This document shows positions 1-9,610 of a stretch of 64,000 nt of DNA, one piece after another. The notes under the pieces are model-generated. The model saw only the letters and a program-made list of their open reading frames with translations. It was not told the DNA's origin and did no database searches. The position numbers and the translations under genes were made by a program. Within the stretch, counting starts at the first letter, position 1. Each line of letters opens with the position of its first letter. The stretch lies in NCBI RefSeq assembly GCF_963665445.1, contig NZ_OY762276.1, positions 2,202,001 to 2,266,000 on the forward strand, read 5' to 3'. This DNA is from an uncultured Desulfobulbus sp. GTDB taxonomy: Bacteria; Desulfobacterota; Desulfobulbia; Desulfobulbales; Desulfobulbaceae.

Positions 1-2175
1 AAGATCGTGCCCAAAGAGCTACCGGCAAAGTCCATCTTTTCCATCTATTTCCGCTATCCCCCGCAAAAGGTTGACGTTCATCCCGACTCGGCCAGTGGTG
101 TACTTTTAGTCGATGTGCTCCTGGGCAACCAACTCTCGGCCAAATACCCTGAACTGACGACTAAACTCCAGGGGGTCGATGTGATTAAACGATCTGACAT
201 CGACTCGCTTAACCCTGTCAACCTCTCCCCCTATGCCAAAAACTGGATAACATTTTTCACCACCTATGAGCTTCCGGTCTCGATCAAGACGCGCCCTCTT
301 TTTCACCTACCTCCCTTCCCCCTGGCACAGGCGTTGGCACCGGAGGAGCCGCTTGATCAGTGGCTTTCCGAGGAGGTGCGGCAACGGGCCCGGGAGAACA
401 AATGGAACCAGGTCTGCCTGCTTCTCCGGGAAGCGGTCAACACCCCGGCCGTCAAAGAATCGATCAAGGAACGGCTGGTACTCGCCTACGCTGAAGCCCT
501 GTTGAGAATGGGCGAATACCGCGACCCCTATTTTCTGCTGCAACGGATCATGATCCAGTATCCCGGCAGTCTGCTGGAAACGATTGCAAACTATCTGCTT
601 CTCTACCAGCAGGCCACCAGGGGCAACTACATCGACACCTTTTTTGAACTGAGGCCTCTGGCCAATGCGTTGGCCCGGCAGACGCCCTTTGCCGACGATA
701 TCCACCTCTTTCTCGGTGAACTGGCCCTCATGTCCAAACAGTATGAAGATGCGGAAAAACTGCTGGCCGACCCGGTTTTAAGCCGGAATGCAGGCCTCAA
801 TCCACTGCGGCTCATGCGCCTTGCAGACCTCCGCTATGCCAAAGGTGAAAAAGCCAAAGCTTTGACAGGCTATTCCGCTGTCATCAACCAGACTCCCTCC
901 TTGGCTGACGACCCCATGTCCCTGGCCGCCTTCTGCGACTGTCTTTACACCGCCAAGCAGTATAAAGAGGCCGCACAATGGTATATGGCCCTGAGCGATC
1001 TGCTCAACAACCAAGAACACCAGGACCTGGCGCTCTTTCGACTGGCCATGTGTCAGTTGCAGATGAAAAACACGGCAAAGAAAGGCCTGATCGACCTCGA
1101 GCAGATCATCAATGCCTTTCCTCAAGCCCCGGGAGGATCTTTGGCGTATCTCAAAAAGACCGATCTTGACTATGTCGGCAAAAGAATCACCCCGGATGAA
1201 GCCCGGACAATTTACGGCAGATGCACGGCCTATGGCGGAACAGTCCTGCAACGGGAGGAATGCCTCTTTAAAGAGGCCTTGGTGCACCATTTTTCAGGAG
1301 AACAGCATGAAAGTGTCGACAAATGCATGCGCCTGTTGCGCGAGTTTCAAGGGGGAGAGCTGCGAACCGAGGCAATGGCCCTGCTCATAGGGCAGCTGCC
1401 CGAAGTGGTCAAACAACTGGTCGATAATCAGCAATACGTCAAGGCACTGGTGCTGGCCAAACAAAACAAAAAATATTTTGTCCGTGGCTGGCTTAAACCG
1501 GATCTGCTTTTTGATCTGGCCAAGGCCTACAGCAAACTTGGACTCGCCGATCAAGCTGCCCAAACCTATCAATACCTGTTTGAAGTCTCTGACAATGCGC
1601 AAAAGGAGAACATCTACCTCCCCTTGCTGGAAGCCCTGTTTGCAGCCGGCCGGTATGTGCAGGTCGAAGAATTTGCCAATCGTTACCAGCTCCGTTACCC
1701 CGGAGGGAGAGATGGTCCAGCCATATTTCTTTTAAAAACGCAGGCCCTCTATCGAAGCGGCCATCCCGAGCAGGCATTGAAACTGATCACCGATGAAAAG
1801 GCACCGTCCATGCAGGCCCTGGAGTTGCTGAAAGGACGGCTGTACTATGAAAACAAGCAATGGCAGCAGGTGATCGACACACTTGATACCCCAAAACTCA
1901 TCGATCGGCTGGCCGCGAACCATCTGCTCCTTCCCTTGGCTGAATCCTATTTTCAAATCGGCAACGACGAAAACGCGGCAAAACTCTTTAGCCGATTGCT
2001 GAAACTTGACCAAGATCAGGAACAGGCCCAGTTTCGTCTCGCGCAAATCGAAAACCGCAGGGGGAATTCCCAACAGGCCCTAAAACTGTTCAGCCAGTTA
2101 GCCGAAAAAGGCAAAGACCCTCTATGGAAAAGACTTGCCCGGGAAGAAAGGGCCATACTTGAGTTGCAGCAATGA
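1..2175 (+). CDS. TPR-repeat protein, N-terminus cut by window edge
   Basis: The reading frame is open from the first base, so the true start lies upstream; a GTG at 7 is only the first possible start inside the window. About 724 residues are visible. They are rich in paired helices of TPR type along the whole length, for example the stretches around residues 150-200, 230-300 and 640-700 with repeated A-x-x-L-Y/F and G-x-Y/W patterns. No transmembrane segment is visible in this part. It ends 51 bp before flgB and shares its strand, so it may be the end of a preceding flagellar or regulatory unit. TPR proteins of this kind are scaffolds; the partner is unknown. Confidence 0.8.
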   Translation, partial: KIVPKELPAKSIFSIYFRYPPQKVDVHPDSASGVLLVDVLLGNQLSAKYPELTTKLQGVDVIKRSDIDSLNPVNLSPYAKNWITFFTTYELPVSIKTRPLFHLPPFPLAQALAPEEPLDQWLSEEVRQRARENKWNQVCLLLREAVNTPAVKESIKERLVLAYAEALLRMGEYRDPYFLLQRIMIQYPGSLLETIANYLLLYQQATRGNYIDTFFELRPLANALARQTPFADDIHLFLGELALMSKQYEDAEKLLADPVLSRNAGLNPLRLMRLADLRYAKGEKAKALTGYSAVINQTPSLADDPMSLAAFCDCLYTAKQYKEAAQWYMALSDLLNNQEHQDLALFRLAMCQLQMKNTAKKGLIDLEQIINAFPQAPGGSLAYLKKTDLDYVGKRITPDEARTIYGRCTAYGGTVLQREECLFKEALVHHFSGEQHESVDKCMRLLREFQGGELRTEAMALLIGQLPEVVKQLVDNQQYVKALVLAKQNKKYFVRGWLKPDLLFDLAKAYSKLGLADQAAQTYQYLFEVSDNAQKENIYLPLLEALFAAGRYVQVEEFANRYQLRYPGGRDGPAIFLLKTQALYRSGHPEQALKLITDEKAPSMQALELLKGRLYYENKQWQQVIDTLDTPKLIDRLAANHLLLPLAESYFQIGNDENAAKLFSRLLKLDQDQEQAQFRLAQIENRRGNSQQALKLFSQLAEKGKDPLWKRLAREERAILELQQ

Positions 2176-2226
2176 CCGCACAACCCCACTTCTCCCCATC
2201 CACCAACCAGAGCACCGGAGGACGCC

Positions 2227-2640
2227 ATGCCGGGTATTCAACAATTTGACACCACTATGCGCCTGTTGCAGAAAGTGCTGGACCTGCGGCAGAAAAACCA
2301 GGAGATCATCGGCTCCAACATCGCCAACGCGGAAACACCGGGCTACTCTGCCCAATCCTTTACCTTTGAGCAGCAACTCCAGGGAGCCCTGTTCGGCAAC
2401 AACCTCCCGGCTACCCTCACCCAACCCAACCATATCCCATTGGGCCCTTCAGACCTGGAGCAGGTAACCGGTCAAGTGACCAGCACCAAGGATCGAACAG
2501 GGATCGGTGATGAAAACACGGTGAGCGTGGACCAGGAAATGGTCAAGCTCTCGCAGAATGAGATCATGTATGAGGCGGCAATCACCATGCTCAACAAAAA
2601 ACTGTCCGCAGTGAAATATGCCATCAATGGTGGCGCCTAA
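2227..2640 (+). CDS. flgB: Flagellar basal-body rod protein FlgB
   Basis: This is a proximal rod subunit that crosses the periplasm above the MS ring. At 137 residues it has the usual family length. The N-terminal rod motif reads SNIANAETPGYSA at about residues 32-44, the hallmark of rod, hook and filament axial proteins. The C-terminal helix with M-x-K-L-S-Q-N-E and A-x-x-M-L-N-K-K matches the FlgB end. An upstream GGAGG supports the ATG at 2227. It is the first gene of the rod block flgB-flgC-fliE, 38 bp before flgC, as in most flagellated bacteria. Confidence 0.96.
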   Translation: MPGIQQFDTTMRLLQKVLDLRQKNQEIIGSNIANAETPGYSAQSFTFEQQLQGALFGNNLPATLTQPNHIPLGPSDLEQVTGQVTSTKDRTGIGDENTVSVDQEMVKLSQNEIMYEAAITMLNKKLSAVKYAINGGA

Positions 2641-2678
2641 TTTGCAAGAAATTCTGCAAACACCAGATGGAGGATCCG

Positions 2679-3116
2679 ATGGACCTATTCACGACATTTG
2701 ATATCGCCGCTTCCGGACTCAAGGCACAGACAACCAGGCTCAACACCATAAGTTCCAACCTGGCCAATGCCGAAACCACCTCGACACCCGAAGGCGGACC
2801 CTACAAGAAGAAATCCGTGGTCTTTCAGACCCAGGACATGCCGTTCAGCAAGCATCTGCAGGCATCTCTCTACGAGCAGGGCCAAGGGAAAGGGGTCAAG
2901 GTTGCCAAGATCATCGAGGATACCAGTGCACCGCAACGGGTCTACGATCCAACCCACCCCGATGCCAAAGAGGATGGCTATGTTGAGATGCCCAATGTCA
3001 ATGTGATGAAGGAGATGGTCGACATGATGTCCACCACCCGCTCCTACGAGGCCAACACCACCACCATCAAATCGGCAAAACGCATGCTCATGAAAGCGCT
3101 GGATATCGGGAGGTAA
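2679..3116 (+). CDS. flgC: Flagellar basal-body rod protein FlgC
   Basis: Proximal rod subunit exported by the flagellar type III system. I place the start at 2679 because GGAGG (2669-2673) sits 5 bp before that ATG and the protein then opens MDLFTTFDIAASGL, the normal FlgC N-terminus. The in-frame ATG at 2667 overlaps the ribosome-binding site and would add four atypical residues. The motif ISSNLANAETT follows at about residues 24-34, and the C-terminus has the MVDMMSTTRSYEANTTTIK axial-helix pattern. Length is 145 residues. It lies between flgB and fliE with short gaps, so co-translation is likely. Confidence 0.95.
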   Translation: MDLFTTFDIAASGLKAQTTRLNTISSNLANAETTSTPEGGPYKKKSVVFQTQDMPFSKHLQASLYEQGQGKGVKVAKIIEDTSAPQRVYDPTHPDAKEDGYVEMPNVNVMKEMVDMMSTTRSYEANTTTIKSAKRMLMKALDIGR

Positions 3117-3122
3117 TGATCC

Positions 3123-3416
3123 ATGGAACCCATTCAGGCCCTGACAACCACACTCGTTCCCGCCCAACCCACCGGGTCCGCTACCACACAGGTTGAAACG
3201 TCCTTTGGCGATATCCTTTCCAATATGGTGGCCAAAACCAATGGGTTGCAGCAGCAGGCCGATCAGGCAATCGAACAGTTGCACGCCGGCGGCGAGCAGA
3301 GCCTGCACGAGGCCATGCTCTCCATGGAAAAAGCCGATATTTCATTACGCTATATGGTCCAGGTGCGCAACAAGGCCATTGAGGCCTACCAAGAAGTGAT
3401 GCGCATGCAGGTTTAA
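3123..3416 (+). CDS. fliE: Flagellar hook-basal body complex protein FliE
   Basis: FliE joins the MS ring to the rod and is among the first proteins secreted through the export gate. The 97-residue length fits the family. The C-terminal half, with SLHEAMLSMEKADISLRYM and VRNKAIEAYQEVMRMQV, is the conserved FliE signature. It starts six bases after the flgC stop, with GGGAGG in the flgC tail as a plausible ribosome-binding site, and is followed by fliF after a 39-bp gap. Confidence 0.96.
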   Translation: MEPIQALTTTLVPAQPTGSATTQVETSFGDILSNMVAKTNGLQQQADQAIEQLHAGGEQSLHEAMLSMEKADISLRYMVQVRNKAIEAYQEVMRMQV

Positions 3417-3455
3417 CAGAGATTGGGCAGCGAAGCAGGACAATGAAGGACAGGG

Positions 3456-5186
3456 ATGGCCATGGCTGAACAAACGGACGTTACCCCACAGCAACCACAA
3501 CCGGCGAAAGGCATACGCGCCTTGGTTGACACGGTTAAGGCATGGCCCTTACCGCGCAAGATAGCACTGGCTGCGGTATCCGCCCTCACCATTGGCCTGT
3601 TTGCCTTTATCATCATCAAGGCGCAGACCGCCGATTACCAGCTTCTCTATGGAAATCTGGCGGATACGGATGCATCCGCGGTCGTTGAATGGCTTAAAGG
3701 GCATAATGTGCCCTACCAACTGACCAACAACGGCAAAAACATCTCCATCCCGGCAAAGGACGTCTACGAGACCAGATTGAGCCTGGCGGCCACCGGTCTT
3801 CCCCAGGGGGGAGGCGTGGGCTTTGAAATTTTTGATAAACAGTCGTTCGCCCTGACCGATTTTGTCCAAAAAGTCAATTATTCTCGAGCACTTCAGGGAG
3901 AGCTCGCACGTACCATAACCTCACTCGGTCCGGTGGAATCGGCACGGGTTCACCTTGCTCTCCCGGAAAAACGGCTTTTTAAGGAGCAGCAGCAGCCGGC
4001 GACCGCCTCGGTCATTCTCAAGCTTGCTCCCCGCAAACGGTTGACCGACGGCCAGATCGAAGGCATTGTCCACCTGGTTTCAAGCTCCATCGAAGGGCTC
4101 GAACCCGACAAGGTGACCATCATCGACCAGAACGGCAATGTGCTGTCTAAAAGTGGCGGCAAAGGCCCACTCAGCAACCTCTCCCCCGATCTGCTGGCCT
4201 ATCAGGCCCAGGTGGAACAGCGGCTGGAAACTCGCGCCCAGGCATTGCTCGACAAATCCCTTGGACCCAAAAACGCCATGGTTCGGGTGAGTGCGGTCCT
4301 TGATTTCGCCCAGACGGAGAAAACCGAAGAAACCTTTGATCCGGAAGAACCGGTCATCCGCAGCGAACAGGTCAGCGAGGAAAAAACCGGCTCGGAGATG
4401 GTCGGCGGCGTGCCCGGTGTTCAGTCGAATCTGGAAGGCAATACCAATCAGAGCGCCGGGGCGAGCCCTCCCTCAAGCCGTTCCCAGCGAACCACCAACT
4501 ACGAGATCAGCAAGGTGGTCTCCAAGACCATCAACCCAGTGGGCACCCTCAGCAAACTCTCGGTCTCCGTCCTGGTGGCCGACAAGGTCGTTCCCGGCAA
4601 GGAAAAAGAGCCGCCGACCACCGAGGCCCGCACCGCAGAAGAGTTGAAATCCGTGGAAACCATGGTTTCCTCGGCACTGGGCATCGATTTGACCCGTGGC
4701 GATAAGATTGAAGTGACCTCAATGCCTTTCCTGGAGTCGATCGAAGGCAGTCCGGAGGAAGAGGCCTATGCCGCGGCCAATCGGCTCTACCAGTATACGC
4801 CGTTTATACGCTACGGATTGCTGCTGCTTGCCGGGGTGCTGCTCTATTTTCTCATGGTTCGGCCGCTGATCAAGACCTTGAATCGTGATGTCACCGAACA
4901 TTACAAGACGGTGGAGGAGATGGAGGCGGAACAGGCTGGCGTGACTGGTGGCCCCCGTGCAGGCGGAGCCGGAGCAGGCCCCGTTGTCCAGGAAGGCGAG
5001 ATCGGCATCGCTCCCGGTACGGCCCCGTCCGAACCCCAGGCGCCGCCGCTGGTCGGTGGGGAGGGGTATCAGGAGGCCATGGAAGTGGAGTCCGAGGATC
5101 CGCTGGACAAGATCCGCAAAGGAGTGGAGATCGATCCCGTATTCACAGCCCACGTCCTGAGAAGCTGGATTCGCGACGAAAACTGA
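3456..5186 (+). CDS. fliF: Flagellar MS-ring protein FliF
   Basis: FliF forms the inner-membrane MS ring on which rod, switch and export gate are built. The 576 residues contain a first transmembrane helix at about 36-55, two ring-building domains with the motif RVHLALPEKRLF at about 165-176, a second transmembrane helix at about 452-471, and a C-terminal cytoplasmic tail ending in DPVFTAHVLRSWIRDEN, the FliG-binding segment. The region at about 480-545 is rich in G, A and P and looks like a flexible linker. ATGs at 3456 and 3462 are both usable; the longer form is given. fliG follows after a short gap. Confidence 0.96.
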   Translation: MAMAEQTDVTPQQPQPAKGIRALVDTVKAWPLPRKIALAAVSALTIGLFAFIIIKAQTADYQLLYGNLADTDASAVVEWLKGHNVPYQLTNNGKNISIPAKDVYETRLSLAATGLPQGGGVGFEIFDKQSFALTDFVQKVNYSRALQGELARTITSLGPVESARVHLALPEKRLFKEQQQPATASVILKLAPRKRLTDGQIEGIVHLVSSSIEGLEPDKVTIIDQNGNVLSKSGGKGPLSNLSPDLLAYQAQVEQRLETRAQALLDKSLGPKNAMVRVSAVLDFAQTEKTEETFDPEEPVIRSEQVSEEKTGSEMVGGVPGVQSNLEGNTNQSAGASPPSSRSQRTTNYEISKVVSKTINPVGTLSKLSVSVLVADKVVPGKEKEPPTTEARTAEELKSVETMVSSALGIDLTRGDKIEVTSMPFLESIEGSPEEEAYAAANRLYQYTPFIRYGLLLLAGVLLYFLMVRPLIKTLNRDVTEHYKTVEEMEAEQAGVTGGPRAGGAGAGPVVQEGEIGIAPGTAPSEPQAPPLVGGEGYQEAMEVESEDPLDKIRKGVEIDPVFTAHVLRSWIRDEN

Positions 5187-5244
5187 CCTGGACAGGGTCA
5201 ATGCAGACGACCCATTGCATATTCGAGAGGGGAATGGACATTTC

Positions 5245-6258
5245 ATGGCCGCGATAGAAAAACTCACCGGACTCAAAAAAGCCGCCATCCTCCTCATCTG
5301 TCTCGGAGAAAAGCTGGCATCGCGGCTGCTGCGGGAGTTGACGGATGAGGAGATATTCAAAGTCACCCGTTGCATGGCCGAGATCGATCATATTCCCGAA
5401 GAGGTGAAACGCAGGGTGATCGAAGATTTTGAACTGGTCGCAGAGAGTCAGGCCGGTATCGTGGTCAAGGGCAATGAGTTTGCCAGAAAACTCATTGCCG
5501 GTACAGGTTCCAAGGACCGGGAATCCGTGCTCATGAAGCAGTTTGTCTCCGGCACCGAAGCCCGGCCGCTTGAGACCATCGCCAAAATGCAGCCCTCCAT
5601 GGTGGCCGGACTCCTGGAAAGGGAACATCCGCAGACCCTGGCCCTGGTGCTTTCCACCCAATCGACCGACCACGCAGGTGCGATCATTGCCCGACTGCCG
5701 GAAGAGAAGCGGGCCGATGTCATCTATCGCATCGCCACCCTGGATGCGGTTTCCCCTGCGGTCATCGACAGAATCGAGGAGGCCTTGAGCAAGGAGATCG
5801 GGATCGTGGTTGGTGGCCAGGAACAGAAGGAGGTGGGCGGCCTGAAGAAGGTTGTCGAAATCCTCGACCGGATGACCGACAATCTCGATTCTGAAATTCT
5901 CGAAGACTTGGAAGAGGTCGATCCGGAGATGGTGGAGAACATCCGCAAGATGATGTTCACCTTTGAGGATCTCTGTGCCCTTGACGGACGCTCGATCCAG
6001 ATGATCCTGCGCGAGGTCAACAATGACTCCCTGACCATGGCCCTGAAAACCGCCTCCGATGAGATCAAGCAAAAAATATTCGCCAATATGTCGGCTCGTG
6101 CCGCCGACATGATTCGTGATGACCTCAACGCCATGGGACCGGTACGCCTCTCGGAGGTTGAGGCGATGCAGCAGACCATCGTCAAAATTGCAATGAAGCT
6201 TGAGGAAGAAGGCAAACTGGTGCTTGGCAGAGGCAGCGGCGGCGATGAGTTCGTCTAA
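5245..6258 (+). CDS. fliG: Flagellar motor switch protein FliG
   Basis: FliG is the rotor protein that contacts MotA and transmits torque and switching. The start at 5245 (MAAIEKLTGLKKAAILL) matches the family N-terminus better than the upstream in-frame ATG at 5215, which would add ten unrelated residues. Length is 337 residues. The middle domain shows EHPQTLALVLS at about 127-137. The C-terminal domain contains the charged torque helix around DDLNAMGPVRLSEVE. It overlaps fliH by 14 bp, which suggests translational coupling. Confidence 0.96.
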   Translation: MAAIEKLTGLKKAAILLICLGEKLASRLLRELTDEEIFKVTRCMAEIDHIPEEVKRRVIEDFELVAESQAGIVVKGNEFARKLIAGTGSKDRESVLMKQFVSGTEARPLETIAKMQPSMVAGLLEREHPQTLALVLSTQSTDHAGAIIARLPEEKRADVIYRIATLDAVSPAVIDRIEEALSKEIGIVVGGQEQKEVGGLKKVVEILDRMTDNLDSEILEDLEEVDPEMVENIRKMMFTFEDLCALDGRSIQMILREVNNDSLTMALKTASDEIKQKIFANMSARAADMIRDDLNAMGPVRLSEVEAMQQTIVKIAMKLEEEGKLVLGRGSGGDEFV

Positions 6259-7099
6259 GGTCTTCAAGGAAGATACGCTGTTCACCCCCCACTCTCTTGT
6301 GCGGCAGCGCATCGATCCTCCTGTGCATAAGGCCGCTCAAGCGGTTGCTCCGGAACCGAAGCCGGATCCGGTGGAGATGGTTCTCGATCAAGACGCTCAG
6401 CCGGATGTACCGCCACAGGAAGCGGCCCATCCTCCAGAGGCGCAGCAGCCCCCCCGACCTGCTCCGGCGCCCCAAAAACCGGCGTCGCCACCGCCGAAAC
6501 CGGAGCCGCCACCGCAACCAGCAGTGGATATCGAGGCTATTCGCCAGGAGGGGTACAACCTGGGCGCAGCCGATACTGCCAAGAGGATGCAGGCCAAATT
6601 CGATCAATGCATGCAGAGCTTTGTCGAAGCCTGCCAAAAAATTGACAACCTACATAGTGAACGTCTGGCCAGCAGCCACGCGGACATGGTCAATCTCGTC
6701 ATTTCCTTGACCGAAAAGATTCTTGATCATGAACTGTCCACTGCACGAAACGAAATCGCCCTCACCCTGGAAACAGCCCTGGAGCAGGCCATTGCCAGCG
6801 AGGAGTTTCACGTAACCCTCCATCCCGAGGACCTCGCCTTTGCCGAGGAGAGGGCTCCGACCCTGATCAATTCGATTCGCAGCCTGGAGCACCTCGTTTT
6901 CAAAGCCGATCCCGGGGTTCGTCGCGGAGGATGTCTTTTGGAGTCAATCACCTGTACCGTGGATGCAACCATTGACGGAAAACTGGAAAGTGCGCGCGAG
7001 TTCCTCAAAGATCATCCGGAGCTGCTGCTGCCAACTGACGACGAAAGGGGCCAGGGGGAAAGCAACAGCAGTGACTCCGGGGAGAAGACTCCTCGCTGA
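6245..7099 (+). CDS. fliH: Flagellar assembly protein FliH
   Basis: FliH is the peripheral stalk-like regulator of the FliI ATPase in the flagellar export apparatus. The start at 6245 lies inside the end of fliG and gives MSSSKVFKED; an earlier ATG at 6200 would only read the fliG 3' end. The first 100 residues are low in complexity and rich in P, A and Q (about 35-90). The C-terminal half has the FliH/V-ATPase-E-like helices with HVTLHPEDLAFAEE at about 180-193. The very end is charged and disordered-looking. The proline-rich N-terminus is longer than in enterobacterial FliH. Confidence 0.9.
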   Translation: MSSSKVFKEDTLFTPHSLVRQRIDPPVHKAAQAVAPEPKPDPVEMVLDQDAQPDVPPQEAAHPPEAQQPPRPAPAPQKPASPPPKPEPPPQPAVDIEAIRQEGYNLGAADTAKRMQAKFDQCMQSFVEACQKIDNLHSERLASSHADMVNLVISLTEKILDHELSTARNEIALTLETALEQAIASEEFHVTLHPEDLAFAEERAPTLINSIRSLEHLVFKADPGVRRGGCLLESITCTVDATIDGKLESAREFLKDHPELLLPTDDERGQGESNSSDSGEKTPR

Positions 7100-7214
7100 C
7101 CACCCCGAAATCCGGCTTTACCACCGACAGCTGCGTAAACCCGCCGTCACGGGGGCAACCGCCCACAACCTTTGAAACGGTAGCAAGGGATAACTGCCTC
7201 AGGATACGCTGATC

Positions 7215-8597
7215 ATGATCACAGCCTCTGTACTCTCTGCATTCTCCCCCACTCGCGTCTACGGCAAGGTGCACCGGATTGTCGGCCTTGTTGTCGAGGG
7301 GAGTTGTCCCCGCTCTTCCATCGGTTCCCTGTGCGACCTCTATCCCCTCCAGAGCGGTGTGCCGGTCCCGGCGGAAATTGTCGGCTATGCCAACAACCGT
7401 GCCCTGCTCATGCCGCTGGGTGAACTGCGCGGCCTGGGTCCGGGAAGCCTGATTCGCGTCCGCAAGGAACAGGCCACCATCAGTGTCGGCAAAGCCCTGT
7501 TGGGGCGGGTCCTCGACGGCATGGGCCAACCCCTTGACCAGGAGGCGCCCCCGCTTCTTCCCCATGAAAAGGCCCTCTATTCCCTGCCCCCAAGTCCCAT
7601 GCAGCGCGATGCCATTACCCAGCCCCTTGATCTCGGTATCCGGGCGATCAACGGGTTGTTGACCTGTGGCATCGGCCAGCGCATGGGCATCATGGCCGGA
7701 TCCGGTGTGGGCAAAAGCGTCTTGCTGGGAATGATGGCCAAATATGCCAAGGCCGACATCAACGTCATCGCCCTGATCGGCGAACGCGGCCGTGAGGTGC
7801 GGGAATTTATCGAGCGGGATCTGGGCAAGGAAGGGCTGGCCCATTCGGTGATCATCGCCGTCACCTCGGACCAGTCACCACTGTTGCGCATGCGGGGCGC
7901 CTTTGTCGCCACGGCCATTGCCGAATTTTTCTCCCAACAGGGGAAAAACGTCCTGTTGATGATGGATTCCGTGACCCGCTTTGCCATGGCCATGCGCGAG
8001 ATCGGCCTGTCCATCGGTGAACCGCCGACCACCAAAGGCTATACCCCCAGCGTTTTCGCCACCCTGCCCAAACTCCTGGAGCGTGCCGGCAACTTTCAGA
8101 ACCAGGGGTCCATCACCGGCCTGTACACGGTGCTTGTTGACGGCGATGATCTCACCGAACCCGTGGCCGATTCGGTGCGCTCCATCCTCGATGGCCATAT
8201 CGTCCTCTCGCGTGCCATTGCCGCCAAGAACCACTATCCGGCCATCGATGTAATGATGTCCACCAGCCGCGTCATGCGCGATATCACCACTGCCCGTCAC
8301 ATGGAACTGGCCGGAAAAATCCGCAGTGTGATGGCAATTTATCAGGAATCCGAGGACCTGATCAATATCGGCGCCTACGCAACCGGCAGCAATAAAAAGA
8401 TCGACTATGCCATCTCCCGCATGGACTCCATCAACGAATTTCTTGTTCAGGGATTTAGCGAATCCTCGCCCATGGAGGAAACAATTTCCGCCATGGGCGA
8501 TCTGGTGAGCGATCGCCAGGGAAACGATCGCCGCAGGTTGGGGCGAAAAGGCTTTGACCGTCGCAAAACCGATGCCCCCGAGGGAAGTGACCAATGA
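7215..8597 (+). CDS. fliI: Flagellum-specific ATPase FliI
   Basis: FliI is the hexameric ATPase that helps load substrates onto the flagellar export gate, an F1-beta/Rho-like enzyme. The 460 residues hold the Walker A loop GSGVGKSVLL at about 161-170 and the conserved ERGREVREFI motif at about 195-204. The Walker B strand LLMMDSVTRFAMA lies at about 244-256. A stop codon at 7191 and the lack of another good start fix the beginning near 7215. No strong ribosome-binding site is visible there, and the 115-bp gap after fliH is the largest within this operon. The 3' end overlaps fliJ by ATGA. Confidence 0.96.
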   Translation: MITASVLSAFSPTRVYGKVHRIVGLVVEGSCPRSSIGSLCDLYPLQSGVPVPAEIVGYANNRALLMPLGELRGLGPGSLIRVRKEQATISVGKALLGRVLDGMGQPLDQEAPPLLPHEKALYSLPPSPMQRDAITQPLDLGIRAINGLLTCGIGQRMGIMAGSGVGKSVLLGMMAKYAKADINVIALIGERGREVREFIERDLGKEGLAHSVIIAVTSDQSPLLRMRGAFVATAIAEFFSQQGKNVLLMMDSVTRFAMAMREIGLSIGEPPTTKGYTPSVFATLPKLLERAGNFQNQGSITGLYTVLVDGDDLTEPVADSVRSILDGHIVLSRAIAAKNHYPAIDVMMSTSRVMRDITTARHMELAGKIRSVMAIYQESEDLINIGAYATGSNKKIDYAISRMDSINEFLVQGFSESSPMEETISAMGDLVSDRQGNDRRRLGRKGFDRRKTDAPEGSDQ

Positions 8598-9037
8598 AGC
8601 CTTTTTCCATGCACGCGGTCCTGAAATTTCGCCATCAGCTCGAAACCTCGGCGCTGCAGAAGTTGTCCCAGGCCATGGAGGTTGAACAACAGCTCAGAGA
8701 TGCCCTGGAAACCACGGAAAATGAACTCAACGCGTTGTACGACGCCCTGCAGCGGGACAAGGAACAGGGCACGACGGTCGATCGACTGATCATGTTTGAC
8801 CAGTGCATCGATCTGCTCAAGGAGCGATGCCACCAACGGAAAAAAGCCCTGGAAAAGCAGCAAGGCCAGGTGGCAAAACGTCGACAGCAGCTGTTAAAGG
8901 CAAGTAAAGACAGAAAAATCATTGAAAAGTTACAAGAGCAGCAAAATGCAGCCTACAAAAAACACCTCGATAAACTGGAAGCCGGAATGCTCGATGAAAT
9001 TGCGGTTCTCTCCCATGAACGTCGAAAATCGGAATGA
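8594..9037 (+). CDS. fliJ: Flagellar export protein FliJ
   Basis: FliJ is the small coiled-coil stalk that sits in the FliI hexamer and contacts FlhA during export. The 147 residues are almost entirely helical and charged, with an N-terminal FRHQLETSALQKL segment and a long coiled coil over about residues 15-130, as in the family. It overlaps the fliI stop by four bases, which indicates coupled translation. FliJ proteins are poorly conserved, so the call rests on length, coiled-coil character and position after fliI. Confidence 0.88.
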   Translation: MKPFSMHAVLKFRHQLETSALQKLSQAMEVEQQLRDALETTENELNALYDALQRDKEQGTTVDRLIMFDQCIDLLKERCHQRKKALEKQQGQVAKRRQQLLKASKDRKIIEKLQEQQNAAYKKHLDKLEAGMLDEIAVLSHERRKSE

Positions 9038-9041
9038 GCAC

Positions 9042-9605
9042 ATGGTGTTCTCCCACCCCGGCCTTCCCCCTTCCACACAACACGCCATGAAACTCTGGCT
9101 CCTCTTCGCCCTCCTCTTTCAGCTCGTTGTCGTCTTTCCTGCCTGCTGCGAAGAAACCAAGGCCACTGCCCCACCGGCCACAGCCAACGATCAGCGCTAT
9201 CAATCGGTGGAAGAGCGAAGGATCATGGAGGCCATCAAAGCCAGCGGCAGCAACCAGACAATCACTGAGCAGGAGGAGCTTGAGCGGAGGAAAAAGGAAC
9301 TAAAGAGATTGGAGAGTGAAGTCGATAAGAAAATAGAACAGCTCAATGCGCTTCGCATCAAGGTCGAAAAACTGCTGCAGCAAAAAGACGCAGCGGAGCA
9401 GCAACGCGTCATTGAACTGGCCAAGATGTACGAAAAAATGCCGTCCGATAAAGGGGCTGTTGTTATCGGCAATCTCGACATTGATTTGGCGATCTCCATC
9501 CTCAGCAAGATGAAAACCAAATCGGCGGCGAAAATTCTCGCCAACATGGATCGAGAAAAAGCGGCGAAAATTACCACAGCTTTTTCAACCCTAGACTCTC
9601 GGTAA
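9042..9605 (+). CDS. MotE-like coiled-coil protein with signal anchor
   Basis: A 187-residue protein between fliJ and fliK. It has a hydrophobic N-terminal segment (about 18-33), a long charged coiled coil (about 75-125), and a C-terminal helical domain with KMYEKMPSDKGAVVIGNL and AAKILANMDREKAAKI. This resembles the MgtE-N-like domain of the MotE/FliJ-neighbour family. Such proteins are thought to act at the periplasmic side of the motor or as MotB-linked chaperones; that role is inferred here from position. The start is uncertain: 9042 lies just after the fliJ stop, while ATG 9087 would give a shorter, cleaner signal peptide (MKLWLLFALLFQLVVV). Confidence 0.75.
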   Translation: MVFSHPGLPPSTQHAMKLWLLFALLFQLVVVFPACCEETKATAPPATANDQRYQSVEERRIMEAIKASGSNQTITEQEELERRKKELKRLESEVDKKIEQLNALRIKVEKLLQQKDAAEQQRVIELAKMYEKMPSDKGAVVIGNLDIDLAISILSKMKTKSAAKILANMDREKAAKITTAFSTLDSR

Positions 9606-9610
9606 CCTGT

